A DNA stretch of 64,000 nucleotides from Aureobasidium sp. EXF-3400 (GCA_024195585.1 SWBL01000129.1:59981-123980), one strand, 5' to 3'; counted from the stretch's first letter, positions 44,471 through 54,988 are shown. Numbers and translations are program-made. The notes: generated by a model from the letters alone, not told the origin.

Positions 44471-45590
44471 TGTTGCGAGAGCAGATTGGTGTCATGCTGC
44501 TCGTTGATGGTGAGAAACAGGACGATGAGGCGAGAGAGGAAAAGCAATAGGCATGGAAAGTCGCAAAAGCATTGAATAAAGCAAAAGTATGACTCCACAT
44601 TGTAGTACAACCGAATACCGAAAGAGTCGCGGAGGTGCGCATATTGCGGGTTGGCGGGTAGAGCGGCCGATCGCGCCCTGAAGTTTACATCAGGTCGAGT
44701 ACCATTTTCCTTTGGCCCTTTGCTTAGAAATCAGGCTTGACGGTTGGTTGCTACGACTGCCAGGACGACCACAGCAAGCTATGAGAACGTGCAAAGTGGT
44801 AAGTACACAGGCCAAGAAGCGGTCTCTTTGGAGACGGTAGCTTGTTCAAGTGTCAGTGTCCAAGCCCATAGCGGTGGACGCTGCTCACGGTGCTTCAAAA
44901 CATTACAGATTCTCGAGGCTGCTGTTGATCAGTCGCCAGGCTCTTCTCTCTCAAGGGGTGATGATTGGCCGCGCAAAGATTTGTGCATTGCGACAAAGCC
45001 CTAGACTCTCCTCGTAGTGGTTGGAGATGCAGTTCAGATGCTCAGCAGCTCACACAACTACGAGTACAGATCTGGGAGCTCTTTCTTTGAGCGTCCGTAC
45101 TCGGGCGTGCTGAGAACCTGTGGGGTCCGATACCTGAATGTCTTGGGTCGGATTATACGCCATTTCTGACCAATCATAACGCGCCAAATTCAAGCCACTC
45201 CGCAAACAATAGAAAGCTTTCTCCGAGTTCGCTCCAGCTCGTTGCTGAGCTGTATGTGGGGTGCTCAAGGATAAAATATTTGTCGCATCGTCGAGAGTGC
45301 TAGAAGGTTGCATATGCTGTATGAGCCGAAGAGGCAGGTAAAAGCCATTCAGGCTTCAGTACAGCCCAGAGGTAGATCATAGAAGGAGGAAGAAGTCCAA
45401 CGACAAGAAGACGACCACAGCTGGAGTCTTTCTGCACAGACAGATGATGCGAGTTCTAGTCGCAGTGGCGTTATGGTCCCGCTATTGATAACCCTCGACT
45501 TTCCACCCCACTTCAAGCTCGCCTTCTGTTGTCCTTTGCAAGCAACTCTTCTTCCTTGATCTCATTCATACACACACATTCACACTCAAC
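44471..45590. promoter_or_regulatory. Divergent spacer MFS gene / peroxiredoxin
   Basis: 1120 bp between divergent starts. The last 60 bp before the peroxiredoxin ATG are C/A and T/C rich with CACACACATTCACACTC, the leader type of strongly expressed fungal genes. No Yap1-type TTACTAA site was noticed. No gene recognised. Confidence 0.45.
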
Positions 45591-46394
45591 ATGTCCCAAA
45601 GACCTGAGCCCCTCCGCCTCGGCAGCGTTGCCCCTAACTTCGATGCCGACACCACCAACGGGTAAGTTACTTGAAGCCTGTCGTGTACTTTTTTGTTGCG
45701 ACCCAGACGCTGACGAATTTCTAGTCCCATCAACTTCCACGAGTTCATCGGAGACAAGTGGGTGGTCCTGTTCTCTCACCCCGAGGACTACACTCCCGTC
45801 TGCACCACCGAGCTCGGTGCCTTCGCCAAGCTCGAGCCTGAGTTCACCAAGCGTGGTGTAAAGCTCATCGGTCTCTCGGCCAACACTGTCGACAGCCACG
45901 GTGGCTGGATCAAGGACATTGACGAGATCTCTGGCTCTAGCCTCAAGTTCCCTATCATTGGCGACAAGGAGCGCCAGGTCGCCCTCGCCTACGACATGCT
46001 TGACCACCAGGACGCCACCAACGTCGACTCCAAGGGCATTGCTTTCACCATCCGCTCCGTCTTCATCATCGACCCCAAGAAGACCATCCGCACAATCCTC
46101 TCATACCCCGCTTCCACTGGTCGCAACACCGCTGAGGTGCTCCGCATTGTCGACTCTCTCCAGACTGGTGACAAGCACAGAATCACCACCCCTATTAACT
46201 GGGTTCCCGGTTAGTATTCTTACAACTGGTTCGCGTCTCTTACACTCTCTGACCATGAAATAGGTGACGATGTCATTGTTCACCCCGGCTTCAAGACCGA
46301 GGACGCTGAGAAGGTCTTCCCCAACATCAGAATAGTGAAGCCTTATCTTCGCTTTACACCCCTCGAAAAATCCCAAACCAGTGCCAACGTTTAA
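45591..46394 (+). CDS. 1-Cys peroxiredoxin (Prx6 class)
   Basis: Three exons, 45591-45661, 45725-46209 and 46264-46394, encode 228 residues, a normal length. It reduces hydrogen peroxide and organic hydroperoxides. The active site is SHPEDYTPVCTTELGAF, with peroxidatic Cys50 and Thr47. GDKWVVLF, LIGLSANTVDSHGGWIKDI, FPIIGDKERQVALAYDML and FIIDPKKTIRTILSYPASTG are typical of the Prx6/1-Cys class, as is the long C-terminal domain with ITTPINWVPGDDVIVHPGF across intron 2 and VKPYLRFT. There is no mitochondrial presequence, so it is probably cytosolic. Codon use is strongly biased to C-ending codons, suggesting high expression. Introns of 63 and 54 nt have GTAAGT and GTTAGT donors. Confidence 0.95.
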
Positions 46395-47499
46395 AATGGG
46401 TTAGGATAGGTTGTTGCGTTTGAAAAGCGAATGATATCCCCTGTTCAGTCAGGACGATTGGTATGGTGGTTGCGGACGGATTCAGAACTGGGGTTACGAA
46501 GCCTGACGAGGATTGCCAAGCCCGTGTGCACGGACCTCTCTCTTGACTGTTCCATGAACTGTCAAGAGAAAATGGGTTTCTCCCATATACATATGATGAT
46601 ATAAAGAATTTCATGTCTACCATAAGCGATGCCCTCAGTTTCTCCTTTTAGCAGTATGCATCGAACTTCGATTCTGCTTTGCCTTGTCCAGCTACATACA
46701 TCGAAAAACGATATCACCGTATTCGAGTCCGTGTTGATTCTTGGCATGCTTTGAGAAATGCAAAACAGTTGCCTTAGAGATAGCACACCCATAGAGAGAA
46801 TGGCGTTGCTTTGGTGCATGGACACAGATTTTGTTTGTAAGAAGATACAGTGTCGTATCCGTTTGTGAAATTGATCTTGCAAGTACGGAGTACTCAACGA
46901 GCTGCACACTACCGTTTTGCAAACGGCATATTCCGACAAGGGTGAAACACGTCCAGCGCGCCTCCCTTCCTCCAAACAGATCGAATTGTTGTTCTACAAG
47001 CCCTCGTACAGCCGCGTCTGCTTCCGCCAATCGTCTGGTGATATCCGTCTGGTGTTTTGTTGGCGACAAATCTTTGCGCTCTTGTGGTAGGTTGTTCCTT
47101 TCCCTTCTCCATTGTCAATAACTTCACCCCTGTTTGGATCGTTCCAGTCGCGCAAACACAAGAAAGAGTTGGCCAACATTTCGTTTTGATCTCAATCTTT
47201 GTTTCGTATGGTGTTGAGCTCACGGGATGGGTAAAAAAAATTCACGGATCTTCAAACGAGCCGGACCACGATTGCAGATCAAATATGCAAAATGAATGAT
47301 ATGGCAATGATACGGAATGGGCAGAACACAGGCTGCCCATATATGTCGGCTATCATGTTCGCGCCTGCCGAGTATGCGTGGCTCTTCGAGAGGCCTGGTT
47401 GAATTGTCTTTTCGCGGGTTTTGAGCTTGCATCACGTTACCCGCTGGTTTTGAGCACACTCATGCTCGTATTGTTGGTTTGTGATCACATATCGCTAAC
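46395..47499. other. Intergenic region peroxiredoxin / kelch gene
   Basis: 1105 bp between tandem genes: the peroxiredoxin 3' end and the kelch gene promoter. Several ORFs of 80-137 codons overlap one another on both strands, none with recognisable content. No RNA gene or repeat seen. Confidence 0.4.
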
Positions 47500-50400
47500 A
47501 TGCCGGCATCAACAGGAGTCAAATCGGGGCTAGGATTGAGAAGAACTGCTTCTAATATCCTGTTCAGGCAGAAGGAGAATCACCTTCAGCTCGAGCCACC
47601 TTGCAAATCAAGTCCATACGCTCTTCCACATTGTGCTGGAAGCCTGCTTCTACCAGAACCAAATCAACTGACGTTCCGCGAACGTACACCAAGTCCACAG
47701 AGATCGAGGCACATACCTATCATTGTAAACACCTCCTGCGAACCGCGAACACCTGGATCATTGGAGCCTAGTATCTGCTTTTCTAGCTCAACTTCCACTT
47801 TTGAATGCTATCGAGACCCTCGCCCTCAGCTCAGTTTTGTAGGACCGATCACACTCGTTGATATCGCTGGAACATCCTCAGTACCAACTCGGTGTCTTGA
47901 TGATCTCATCTCCTCTGATATCTCATTCAAGCCGAATTGTGCCGAAGGGCAACGATATGTTGACTTGACCCGGTCTTCTTCTCCAGTTCCTAGTCTATCT
48001 ACAAGCTCTTTCCACACCGCAGAAGACCCTGATTTCGAAGACGTGCGGACGTCTGTAGCAACCATGGCACAGCCACCCATTCGCACGAATACGCTCGATC
48101 ACTTGCTCGCCTCGCCCACGCCATCTCACCTCACCTCCAGGAAAGGCTCGAGTGCTCAACTCTCAGTGTTAAGCAACCAATCTGGCGGGCCGAAACGAGA
48201 CGACTATGAATCATCCTCAGAAATGGATGCGATGAGCCATGTTTCAGATCACCCCATTCGCTCAGCTGCTGGCTCGCCGATTCCACCTCAGACTCCAAAT
48301 GCTACCTCGGCTACTGCAAACTTGTCTGGCCTGGTATGCAACGTGCACCGTACGACCGGAAGAGAACCCCACCCTCTTGTCGGAGCTACAACTACTATCC
48401 TTGGTGATAAGATGTACGTCTTCGGAGGTCGCAAAATCTCGAAGTCTCGCCCTACTTTGACCTCGGATCTCTACGAGCTTGATCTTCCCCGCAGGCATTG
48501 GTCGAAGATAGAGACCAAAGGCGATGTTCCGCCCCCGAGGTACTTTCACAGTGTTTGTGCGCTCGGAGACAACAAGCTCGTCTGCTACGGAGGCATGTCA
48601 CCCGAAGGTGGTCCTGCAGCTCAGAACGAATCTCCAGATGCTCAAGTGAGCGTCATGTCCGATGTGCACATCTACGATATACCGTCACATACATGGACAA
48701 GAATCAGTACCGGAGAAGCACCACAAGGTCGTTATGCCCACTGCGCAGCCATTCTCCCATCGGGGGCAGTCTTTGCTTCATCCAACGCGCCACTATCTGC
48801 TATACACCACAACCCTTCCGGAGCTCAACCAAACTCAGGCTCGATCGGTGTGGAACTCGACGGCAGGGGTGGTGCCGAGATGGTTGTCGTTGGTGGCCAG
48901 GACAGCGGCAATCACTATATCGAGCAGATCAGCGTGTTCAACTTACGCAGCTTGAAATGGACCTCAACCAAGCCTATTGGCGGTCGGAGCTGCGGTGCAT
49001 ACAGATCTGTCGTCACACCGTTGGTCAGTATGGAAAGCACCAAAGTTGGTGCGGGTCATGAAGCGTCAATGGACGAATATGACGATGATGACGAAGAAGA
49101 CGACAGTGACCTCAATTCATCTGGTTCTGCTATGCTCATTTACACCAATTATAACTTTCTTGATGTCAAGCTTGAGCTTCAGGTTCGCAATCGCGATGGT
49201 ACGCTCGTCGACAAACAGATGCAGGGTACAGTGACTCCTCCCGGACTCCGCTTTCCTACTGGAGGTGTCATTGGTAACAATTTCGTGGTGGCTGGTACAT
49301 TCTTGACATCCTCTAAACAGGAGTTCTCTCTATGGGCGCTGGACCTGCGATCGTTGACTTGGGCCCGCATTGATAGTGGAAGCAGTATATTCAGTCAAGG
49401 AAGCTGGAATAGAGGTGTTCTTTGGGAGCGAAGAAACTCCTTCATCATCCTTGGAAACCGCAAGCGAAACCTTGTGGACGACTACAACAATCGCCGCCTC
49501 AACTTTAACAACATGTGTGTGGTTCAGCTCGAAGCATTCGGATTATACGACAATCCTAGAAAAGTATGGCCTACTTCCGACTATGTGTCAGCCAGCGCTC
49601 CGCAATACCAGCCAGGCTCCGAAGGCTCTGCGGGCGGAAGAAGGCTATACAGCGGTGCCGAGGAGCTGGGTGAGATGATGCTCCAGTCGCGGGAGCTCTG
49701 CGACATGGACTTCCTGGCTATCGATGGCACTCGCATCCCCGTCAACTCACGGCTCATTGGACGCAGATGGGGTCCTTTCTTCAATCAACTTGTGCGCGAA
49801 AGTGCCGGTCCCAATGAGGGCGGCGACACCGCTACTCTCAGGCCAGCTACCATGGCTTCTCGCAATTCCACCATCACCATCACACCTACACTCACATCCA
49901 ATGGATCAACTTTGACGGCAAACAGCGTGACCGGAACCACAATGACACTGGAACCAGCTGATGTCAGGAATCTACCACCAAACTCACGCCCAAGAACGTT
50001 GTATCTTCCTCACACAGTGCCAACACTTCAAGCTCTGATTCACTATCTCTGCACTGGCTCGCTCCCACAACAGCCTTCGCATCTTGTTACTCCTCAGATA
50101 TTCTGCTCTCTGCTTCAACTTGCTCGCCCCTATGAGATTGACGGTCTAGCTGAAGAAGTCACTGAAAGACTCCACGAAACACTGGATGGTCGTAATGCCG
50201 CAGCTATCTTCAACGCCGCAGCCATGGCGGCCGGTGGTGGTCAAGGCGTTGTCTTCAAAGACATGAACACCAGTGTACACCCACCTCGCGTACAAAGTCT
50301 GGCTGGTCTTGACGCCTTGTCTCTTAACGGCAGCGGTGGTCGTAACCCGTTGCGCGTGGATACTGATATGGCTAATGGACGTACTACGCGCACGACTCTG

Positions 50401-50727
50401 CGTGGAGAAAGCTTGGCCGAAGAGGACGAAGACATCCCAGACACGGCCTCAACCGCCGGATCAGCTTATAGCGTCACAAGCAGTCGCCAAGGCGGCCGCG
50501 ACGATGAGGACATCTGGGACGGTGGCCAAAGTCATGTCATTGGGCTACAGAAGCGCGGGTTGCGTGGCCTCATGGAAGGTCGTCGTATCCGTGAGCGAGG
50601 CCGCAGCGAAGGTACGGGTACAGCTAGTAGTGTTACTGGCAGCAGTAGCATCGCTGGCACAAGTGTGGCTAGTGGTAGCATCAGCGGTCCTTCGGATCCC
50701 AAGGGTCTCGGCTTGGGCATCTCATGA
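47500..50727 (+). CDS. Kelch/BTB protein of Mds3-Pmd1/Ral2 type
   Basis: Single exon, 1075 residues. About 270 disordered Ser/Pro-rich residues precede a kelch propeller (roughly 280-700): HPLVGATTTILGDKMYVFGG, DLYELDLPRRHWSKIETKGD, PPRYFHSVCALGDNKLVCYG, VHIYDIPSHTWTRISTGEAP and SVFNLRSLKWTSTKPIGGRS. An acidic loop (EYDDDDEEDDSD) interrupts the propeller. A BTB-like domain follows from about 730 (MDFLAIDGTRIPVNSRLIGR, PTLQALIHYLCTGSLP, LLQLARPYEIDGLAEEVTER), and the tail is Gly/Ser-rich. Yeast Mds3/Pmd1 (TOR-linked control of sporulation and pH response) and fission yeast Ral2 (Ras1 activation) share this layout. Which of the two it matches in function is not decidable. The first ATG at 47500 is assumed. 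Confidence 0.72.
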   Translation: MPASTGVKSGLGLRRTASNILFRQKENHLQLEPPCKSSPYALPHCAGSLLLPEPNQLTFRERTPSPQRSRHIPIIVNTSCEPRTPGSLEPSICFSSSTSTFECYRDPRPQLSFVGPITLVDIAGTSSVPTRCLDDLISSDISFKPNCAEGQRYVDLTRSSSPVPSLSTSSFHTAEDPDFEDVRTSVATMAQPPIRTNTLDHLLASPTPSHLTSRKGSSAQLSVLSNQSGGPKRDDYESSSEMDAMSHVSDHPIRSAAGSPIPPQTPNATSATANLSGLVCNVHRTTGREPHPLVGATTTILGDKMYVFGGRKISKSRPTLTSDLYELDLPRRHWSKIETKGDVPPPRYFHSVCALGDNKLVCYGGMSPEGGPAAQNESPDAQVSVMSDVHIYDIPSHTWTRISTGEAPQGRYAHCAAILPSGAVFASSNAPLSAIHHNPSGAQPNSGSIGVELDGRGGAEMVVVGGQDSGNHYIEQISVFNLRSLKWTSTKPIGGRSCGAYRSVVTPLVSMESTKVGAGHEASMDEYDDDDEEDDSDLNSSGSAMLIYTNYNFLDVKLELQVRNRDGTLVDKQMQGTVTPPGLRFPTGGVIGNNFVVAGTFLTSSKQEFSLWALDLRSLTWARIDSGSSIFSQGSWNRGVLWERRNSFIILGNRKRNLVDDYNNRRLNFNNMCVVQLEAFGLYDNPRKVWPTSDYVSASAPQYQPGSEGSAGGRRLYSGAEELGEMMLQSRELCDMDFLAIDGTRIPVNSRLIGRRWGPFFNQLVRESAGPNEGGDTATLRPATMASRNSTITITPTLTSNGSTLTANSVTGTTMTLEPADVRNLPPNSRPRTLYLPHTVPTLQALIHYLCTGSLPQQPSHLVTPQIFCSLLQLARPYEIDGLAEEVTERLHETLDGRNAAAIFNAAAMAAGGGQGVVFKDMNTSVHPPRVQSLAGLDALSLNGSGGRNPLRVDTDMANGRTTRTTLRGESLAEEDEDIPDTASTAGSAYSVTSSRQGGRDDEDIWDGGQSHVIGLQKRGLRGLMEGRRIRERGRSEGTGTASSVTGSSSIAGTSVASGSISGPSDPKGLGLGIS

Positions 50728-51294
50728 TCGTGCATTTCTTCATCTTACAAAAACGGAGCTCGTTGGGAAGGAAAAGGTACTTGCATTGGAGAAAATTTTG
50801 GGAGCGAAATCAGGAAATCAGAATAAAGCTGGAAAAGACTTGTCACTGGTATAATATTAAATCATTCAACTTACTTCTGAAATCATTCTTGCTATTCTCG
50901 TCAGGAAGACGGGGTCGAACCATGCGTGTTCAATGGCGAAAAAGGAAGATGATCGGATTTATTATTGAAAATCATCTCACTGCGAAGTACAGCGATGTCT
51001 CGAGCTAGAATATGTATCATCGCTTCGAGACCATAGACAAGTCCACCCATCGTTGACTAGACAGTGTCTCTCAATATGTATCGTCGTCGACATACGATCG
51101 GATTGTGTGAGCAGGGTGATACAAGCAGCAAAAAGAGATGGTCATAGCGGCTTCAGCCGAAGGGTCCGAGATCATGACGTCGACATAGTCATTGGAAGCT
51201 CTCTGTTTCTGCCTCCTTCCAAACGACTTTGGCCACGCTGCTTACACTCGATATATTCTGGATCTTTACCCTCAAATCCAGCTCATAAACATTC
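50728..51294. other. Intergenic region kelch gene / MsrB
   Basis: 567 bp between tandem genes. Contains T/A-rich 3' sequence after the kelch stop and the MsrB promoter, with an ATATATTC stretch near 51250. Nothing further recognised. Confidence 0.4.
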
Positions 51295-51999
51295 ATGCGT
51301 TTGCTCCCAACTCTTGTCCGCAGTTTCTACGCCTTCTCAAACGCCACTTTCCGCGTCGCACCCCCACCACTCAGACCAGCTCTTCGACCTACCGCAAAAC
51401 TGGGCTTCCCTAGCATTCCTTTCCTCGGAGCTTTCTTTGGAACATCTTCCTCTTCAAACAACATGACCTACCCATTGCAGAAGGGCAAGGAGGAGTGGCA
51501 GGCTCAGCTGAGTCCTGGTGAGTTATGCTTGGTTGCGAGTGGCAAGGCGACAGTCGACTAATGTCATGGCGAACAGAGCAGTTCCGCATCCTCCGCGAAA
51601 AGGGCACCGAGTCTCCCTACAGCAGCGACTTTGACAAGCACATGCCCTCTGAGGGTGCTTACGCCTGTGCCGGCTGCGATGCTCCTCTCTACAAGGCCAA
51701 TCACAAGTTCAAGTCTGGCTGCGGATGGCCCGCTTTCTTCGATGCCATCCCTGGTGCTGTGACCAGACACACCGACCGCACTTTCGGTATGGAGCGCACT
51801 GAGATCGTCTGCTCCAACTGTGGTGGTCATCTCGGTCACGTTTTCAAGGGCGAGGGATACCCTACCCCCACCGACGAGCGTCACTGCGGTACGTTATCCT
51901 CATCCACATCACTTGTGAACTCGGGCTGACAGTATTATAGTGAACGGAGTCTCACTCTCCTTCAACAAGAACGATCCCGTGAAGGACTCGAAGGCTTAA
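51295..51999 (+). CDS. Methionine-R-sulfoxide reductase MsrB
   Basis: Three exons, 51295-51517, 51577-51888 and 51941-51999, give 197 residues. MsrB reduces the R epimer of methionine sulfoxide in proteins. Exon joins give QLSPEQFRILREKGTE and RHCVNGVSLSF, the latter holding the catalytic cysteine. Zinc-binding pairs CAGC and CSNC (with GGHLGHVFKGEG), and SGCGWPAFFDAI, complete the family. The first 56 residues (MRLLPTLVRSFYAFSN) are basic and hydroxylated without acids, a probable mitochondrial presequence; a second in-frame ATG at 51463 (MTYPLQKGKEEW) could give a cytosolic form by leaky scanning. Introns are 59 and 52 nt. Confidence 0.94.
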
Positions 52000-52140
52000 G
52001 AAGCCACCACGTAGCCACGAACTTGATGAAAAACGTTGTACATACACGGAGATTTGGAACTCGACATCATAATTGAAACATTTATTTGGACTTTTCACAT
52101 CTTGTTTTCCACCCGCGATGATGTGTCAATCGTATGTCTG
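52000..52140. other. MsrB 3' region
   Basis: Short AT-rich sequence after the MsrB stop, leading into the decayed repeats downstream. Nothing recognised. Confidence 0.3.
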
Positions 52141-52486
52141 TCACAACGTACGATCATTCCTGGACAGTAAATCATAACCACACGAGTCACACCTCAGCTG
52201 ACGGAAAGGCCAAAGTTGCATTACGCAACATAGACAGTATAAAAGTCTACAAACATCGTGCGTGGACGCAATATATCCTCGTCCACGCCCCAATATTATG
52301 AAGCCTACACGAGTATAAAACACGACGTCGACCCGAGATTCGACGGTGCTGACCCCTGTGAGTTATGATACGCAAGCTAGACGGTACAAAAGCCTGCAGG
52401 CTTCGTGCATCATACGCAATGTAATTTCCTCCACCCGTCTGCGCTACGAAACCTACACGAGTAGAAAACACGACCTCGACCCGAGG
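52141..52486 (-). repeat. Short decayed direct repeats
   Basis: Two clear diverged copies, about 52233-52338 and 52379-52486, share ACACGAGTA(T/G)AAAACACGAC and CGACCCGAG ends and an AAAAG(T/C)CT(A/G)CA start, with spacing of about 148 bp. A third, weaker copy is suggested by CACACGAGTCACACCTC near 52179. On the minus strand both clear copies stay open in the same frame and give related 34-residue peptides with the pattern RV-x-VVF-x-TRVGF followed by G-x-G-x-YIA. They lie just downstream, in the minus sense, of the orphan exon at 52492-52640. Origin unknown. Confidence 0.55.
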
Positions 52487-52491
52487 TGTTC

Positions 52492-52640
52492 TCAACAACC
52501 CCCATGAGCTCTGTTGGACATGGGGAAATGCTGGTGCAAGCTGCTCTGGACCTCGCGGGTGAGGCAGCTCTTGCCGCCGTTGAAGAGACGGATGTACATG
52601 TCATTGCTGCCGTACTTGTTCTGGTAGGTTTCGCCCTGCG
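52492..52640 (-). pseudogene. Orphan terminal exon of a lost gene
   Basis: On the minus strand, a textbook intron end (branch-like TTACTGAC, then GCTGTCGCAG at about 52641-52660) is followed by an open stretch to a TGA at 52492-52494. It reads GETYQNKYGSNDMYIRLFNG then GKSCLTREVQSSLHQHFPMS. Codons are strongly C/G-ending (TAC, AAC, AAG, GGC, CTC, TTC), like the highly expressed peroxiredoxin and PCK1 genes in this window. Upstream (52660-53100) I find no exon with matching frame and codon use; that DNA is AT-richer and stop-rich. I do not recognise the protein. The simplest reading is a 5'-deleted gene remnant; a gene with a long intron is the alternative. Confidence 0.4.
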
Positions 52641-52653
52641 ACAGCGTCAGTAA

Positions 52654-53845
52654 TGAGCAACAATCAGAGCAAGGACATGCTCAAGGATGAGTTTCCTGTT
52701 CTGCTGTGGTAAACTGATGCCTTGGACTTTCCACAGCAATTCTACTAAATGATTATCTTGATCCCTCTGATGTTTCATGCTGGTATCTGAAGAGAGCCAA
52801 GCCAATGCATCTATGTGAGCCTTTGCATATTGAATCCTTCAATCGAATGGTTTAGGGCACACTCCCCGAGTGCTAAACACCGTCACAAAGTGACCATCAA
52901 AAGGGACGATTGGCCTCAAAGCAAAGGCATATCTCAGAGGTACTCCGAGGCAACATGCTCTTCAAGAAAGTCCCTCCACTGTGCAACTTCACAAATAATG
53001 TGATGACAGCTTCTAGCCGAGGAGGAGAAGGATGGACCAAGCTCTCGCACCTGCAAGTCGACCCTGCCAAGTCTGCAAGTCAGACGGCTAAATAGCCACG
53101 CCTACCCGCCCCCGCATTTTTCACATGCGTACTGCAGATCTCAAGTAAACAAATGAAAAGAAATTGTCCGAAAAAAGAGGGCATTGAGCAAAAACGATAT
53201 TCGATAAAATGTGTTAACAGCTGTGGAAAAGCACTCATTTATTGGCTGGAAGACGCAGTCTGGGATATGAGTAAGCGATAAGCCTTTAGTATGCAATAAT
53301 GCAAGCATCTGCGAATCCCAACTCTGCGTTGTCATCTCAACACCTAAAAGCCTGCATGCATCACACGAAAACACTTTCAATTCGCTCACTATTCCCAGAA
53401 GTCCATGACGTGAATCAATAGATATATTCGCAGCCAATGCAATCAAGAAAAACAAGGCAAGACTGCAGGCAAATATCAAGAGTGTGTTTCATGCACCGAA
53501 GATCCTCAGCCATCCAGCCACGCCCAGCCATACCAACCACCTGCACACGGCAACGCAGAACTTCCACACAAAAAGGGATGTGACAGCACCACTTTTTTTT
53601 ATCTGACCGTTGTATCTGATTTTAACGTCCGTCACGAACAATTGTATCTTGTCAACTTTGTAATTTGGAGTGCCAGCAGTCTATATCCTGTCGATTAATC
53701 AAGCAATCTACCAAAGATCGACATCAAGAGACCATCAATCCAAGAGCACATCCAACAATCAACGACATCTACCACACTACCTCCATCAAACCACTCAATC
53801 GTCAAAACACCCTAAAAGTCTCGACACACACATATCACCGCAACA
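52654..53845. other. Gene-poor accessory-looking stretch
   Basis: About 1.2 kb without a convincing gene. A plus-strand frame ending at 53093 has a coding-like end (GGEGWTKLSHLQVDPAKSAS) but no plausible start context. An inverted repeat at 52850-52878 (GTTTAGGGCAC and GTGCTAAAC) can form a 9-bp stem with a 2-nt bulge. AAAAGCCTGCATGCATCACACG near 53345 loosely resembles part of the repeats at 52.4 kb. The last 150 bp before 53846 are CA-rich, like a fungal 5' leader. Confidence 0.35.
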
Positions 53846-53995
53846 ATGAAACGCAACATCGTCATCGCCGTCATCATCATCGTCCTCTTCATCCTCTTGA
53901 CTCTTCTCGGTTTCCTCATCTGGTGGATCCAAAACGGCTTCCCTAGACGTGGAGGCGGTGGCAGTTATACCGACGATGAGGAAAGTAATCACTGA
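53846..53995 (+). CDS. 49-residue single-span membrane microprotein
   Basis: An unlisted short open frame, ATG at 53846 in the favourable context CAACAATGA, stop TGA at 53993-53995. It begins MKRNIVIAVIIIVLFILL and continues through GFLIWWIQNGFPRRGGGG to an acidic end, SYTDDEESNH. A basic tip, a hydrophobic segment of about 22 residues ending in a paired Trp, then a basic-glycine hinge and acidic tail is the layout of a membrane-anchored micropeptide. A CA-rich leader with no ATG for more than 100 nt precedes it, like other genes here. It is about twice the length of a PMP3 span and has only one span, so it is not PMP3. No family recognised; endoplasmic reticulum or plasma membrane location is inference. 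Confidence 0.5.
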   Translation: MKRNIVIAVIIIVLFILLTLLGFLIWWIQNGFPRRGGGGSYTDDEESNH

Positions 53996-54988
53996 GCAAC
54001 GGACAACGGCAACGAAAACGAGACGAAGCGAGCAACAAAGACAGCACAAGAGCACATGATATGGAGACAGAGATGGAGCAAGGCATAGGCTTTTCCCAAG
54101 AGTGCATTGCATGAGGAAGAGCATCACGATGGCGTTTTAACATGGGAACAATTTCTGGGATTCCCTCTTTTTTCTTTTCTTTCAGCCATATACCAATTTG
54201 AGAAGGAAGCGACGGACAGCAAGGAGCAAGAACGAACACGAGTATGTTAGAAGGAGATGACATACATCCATGATATTTCATTCTGAGAACGACGACATAT
54301 AATGTAGATACGCATACCCCCTCTGGGAAAACAAACACCTCAACAACACGCAAAGAACGAACGAAAGCCTTGTAAATTAGTCAGACTTCCGTTCTCTCCG
54401 CATAACGCAAAAACAACAATCTTTTTCTTCATCACAAAATAGTGAGAATCGGCATTTCGAGGGATAAAAGATTTCTCCTCCCAACACAATTGATATCTTC
54501 GCATCGCAGGAAAACAAGCAAGGTAACAATCTGGGGGATTTGCTCGAAAGAACCACAGCAAAAGCAAAAATAGCAATGGATCTGACGTAGCAAAAGACAA
54601 AAGGGAAAAGTGGGTGTGGTGGTGGTGGGCATTTTTTTCAAATTTCTCGTTAAAACTGCGTGGGGATGTCAAAAGAGAAAAGAAAAAAGAACAGCAAAGA
54701 CGAGGTCTCGTTAACAATGGCATCTCTCTCTGTGCATCAGCAACACATACAATGACATTTCTTCCTCATTCTAAGAAACGAGACATTGTGTTGCTTCTGA
54801 CGAAAACAAGACATTTGGGGGGAATATAAACGTGAGTGGAAACAGAAAAAGAAAAAAAGTACGAAAGTTAACCAAAATGGTCCCATTCAAGGAACCCTGT
54901 ACAGTAAAACTGCCACGAGGGGCTTGTGACGGGATCAGTACGAATGTGATGGTGATAAATCGTCGTGTGCAGCGTGATCCGGCGTGTC
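53996..54988. other. Convergent intergenic region microprotein / UBZ4-like gene
   Basis: 993 bp of AT- and A/G-rich low-complexity sequence, likely long 3' untranslated regions of the flanking convergent genes. ORFs of 100-136 codons overlap in several frames and are compositionally biased. Nothing recognised. Confidence 0.4.

Noticed and set aside
42788..46394. A small efflux/detoxification cluster (MFS plus peroxiredoxin)
   Set aside because: Only two genes, divergent across 1.1 kb, with housekeeping neighbours and no biosynthetic enzyme or pathway regulator.
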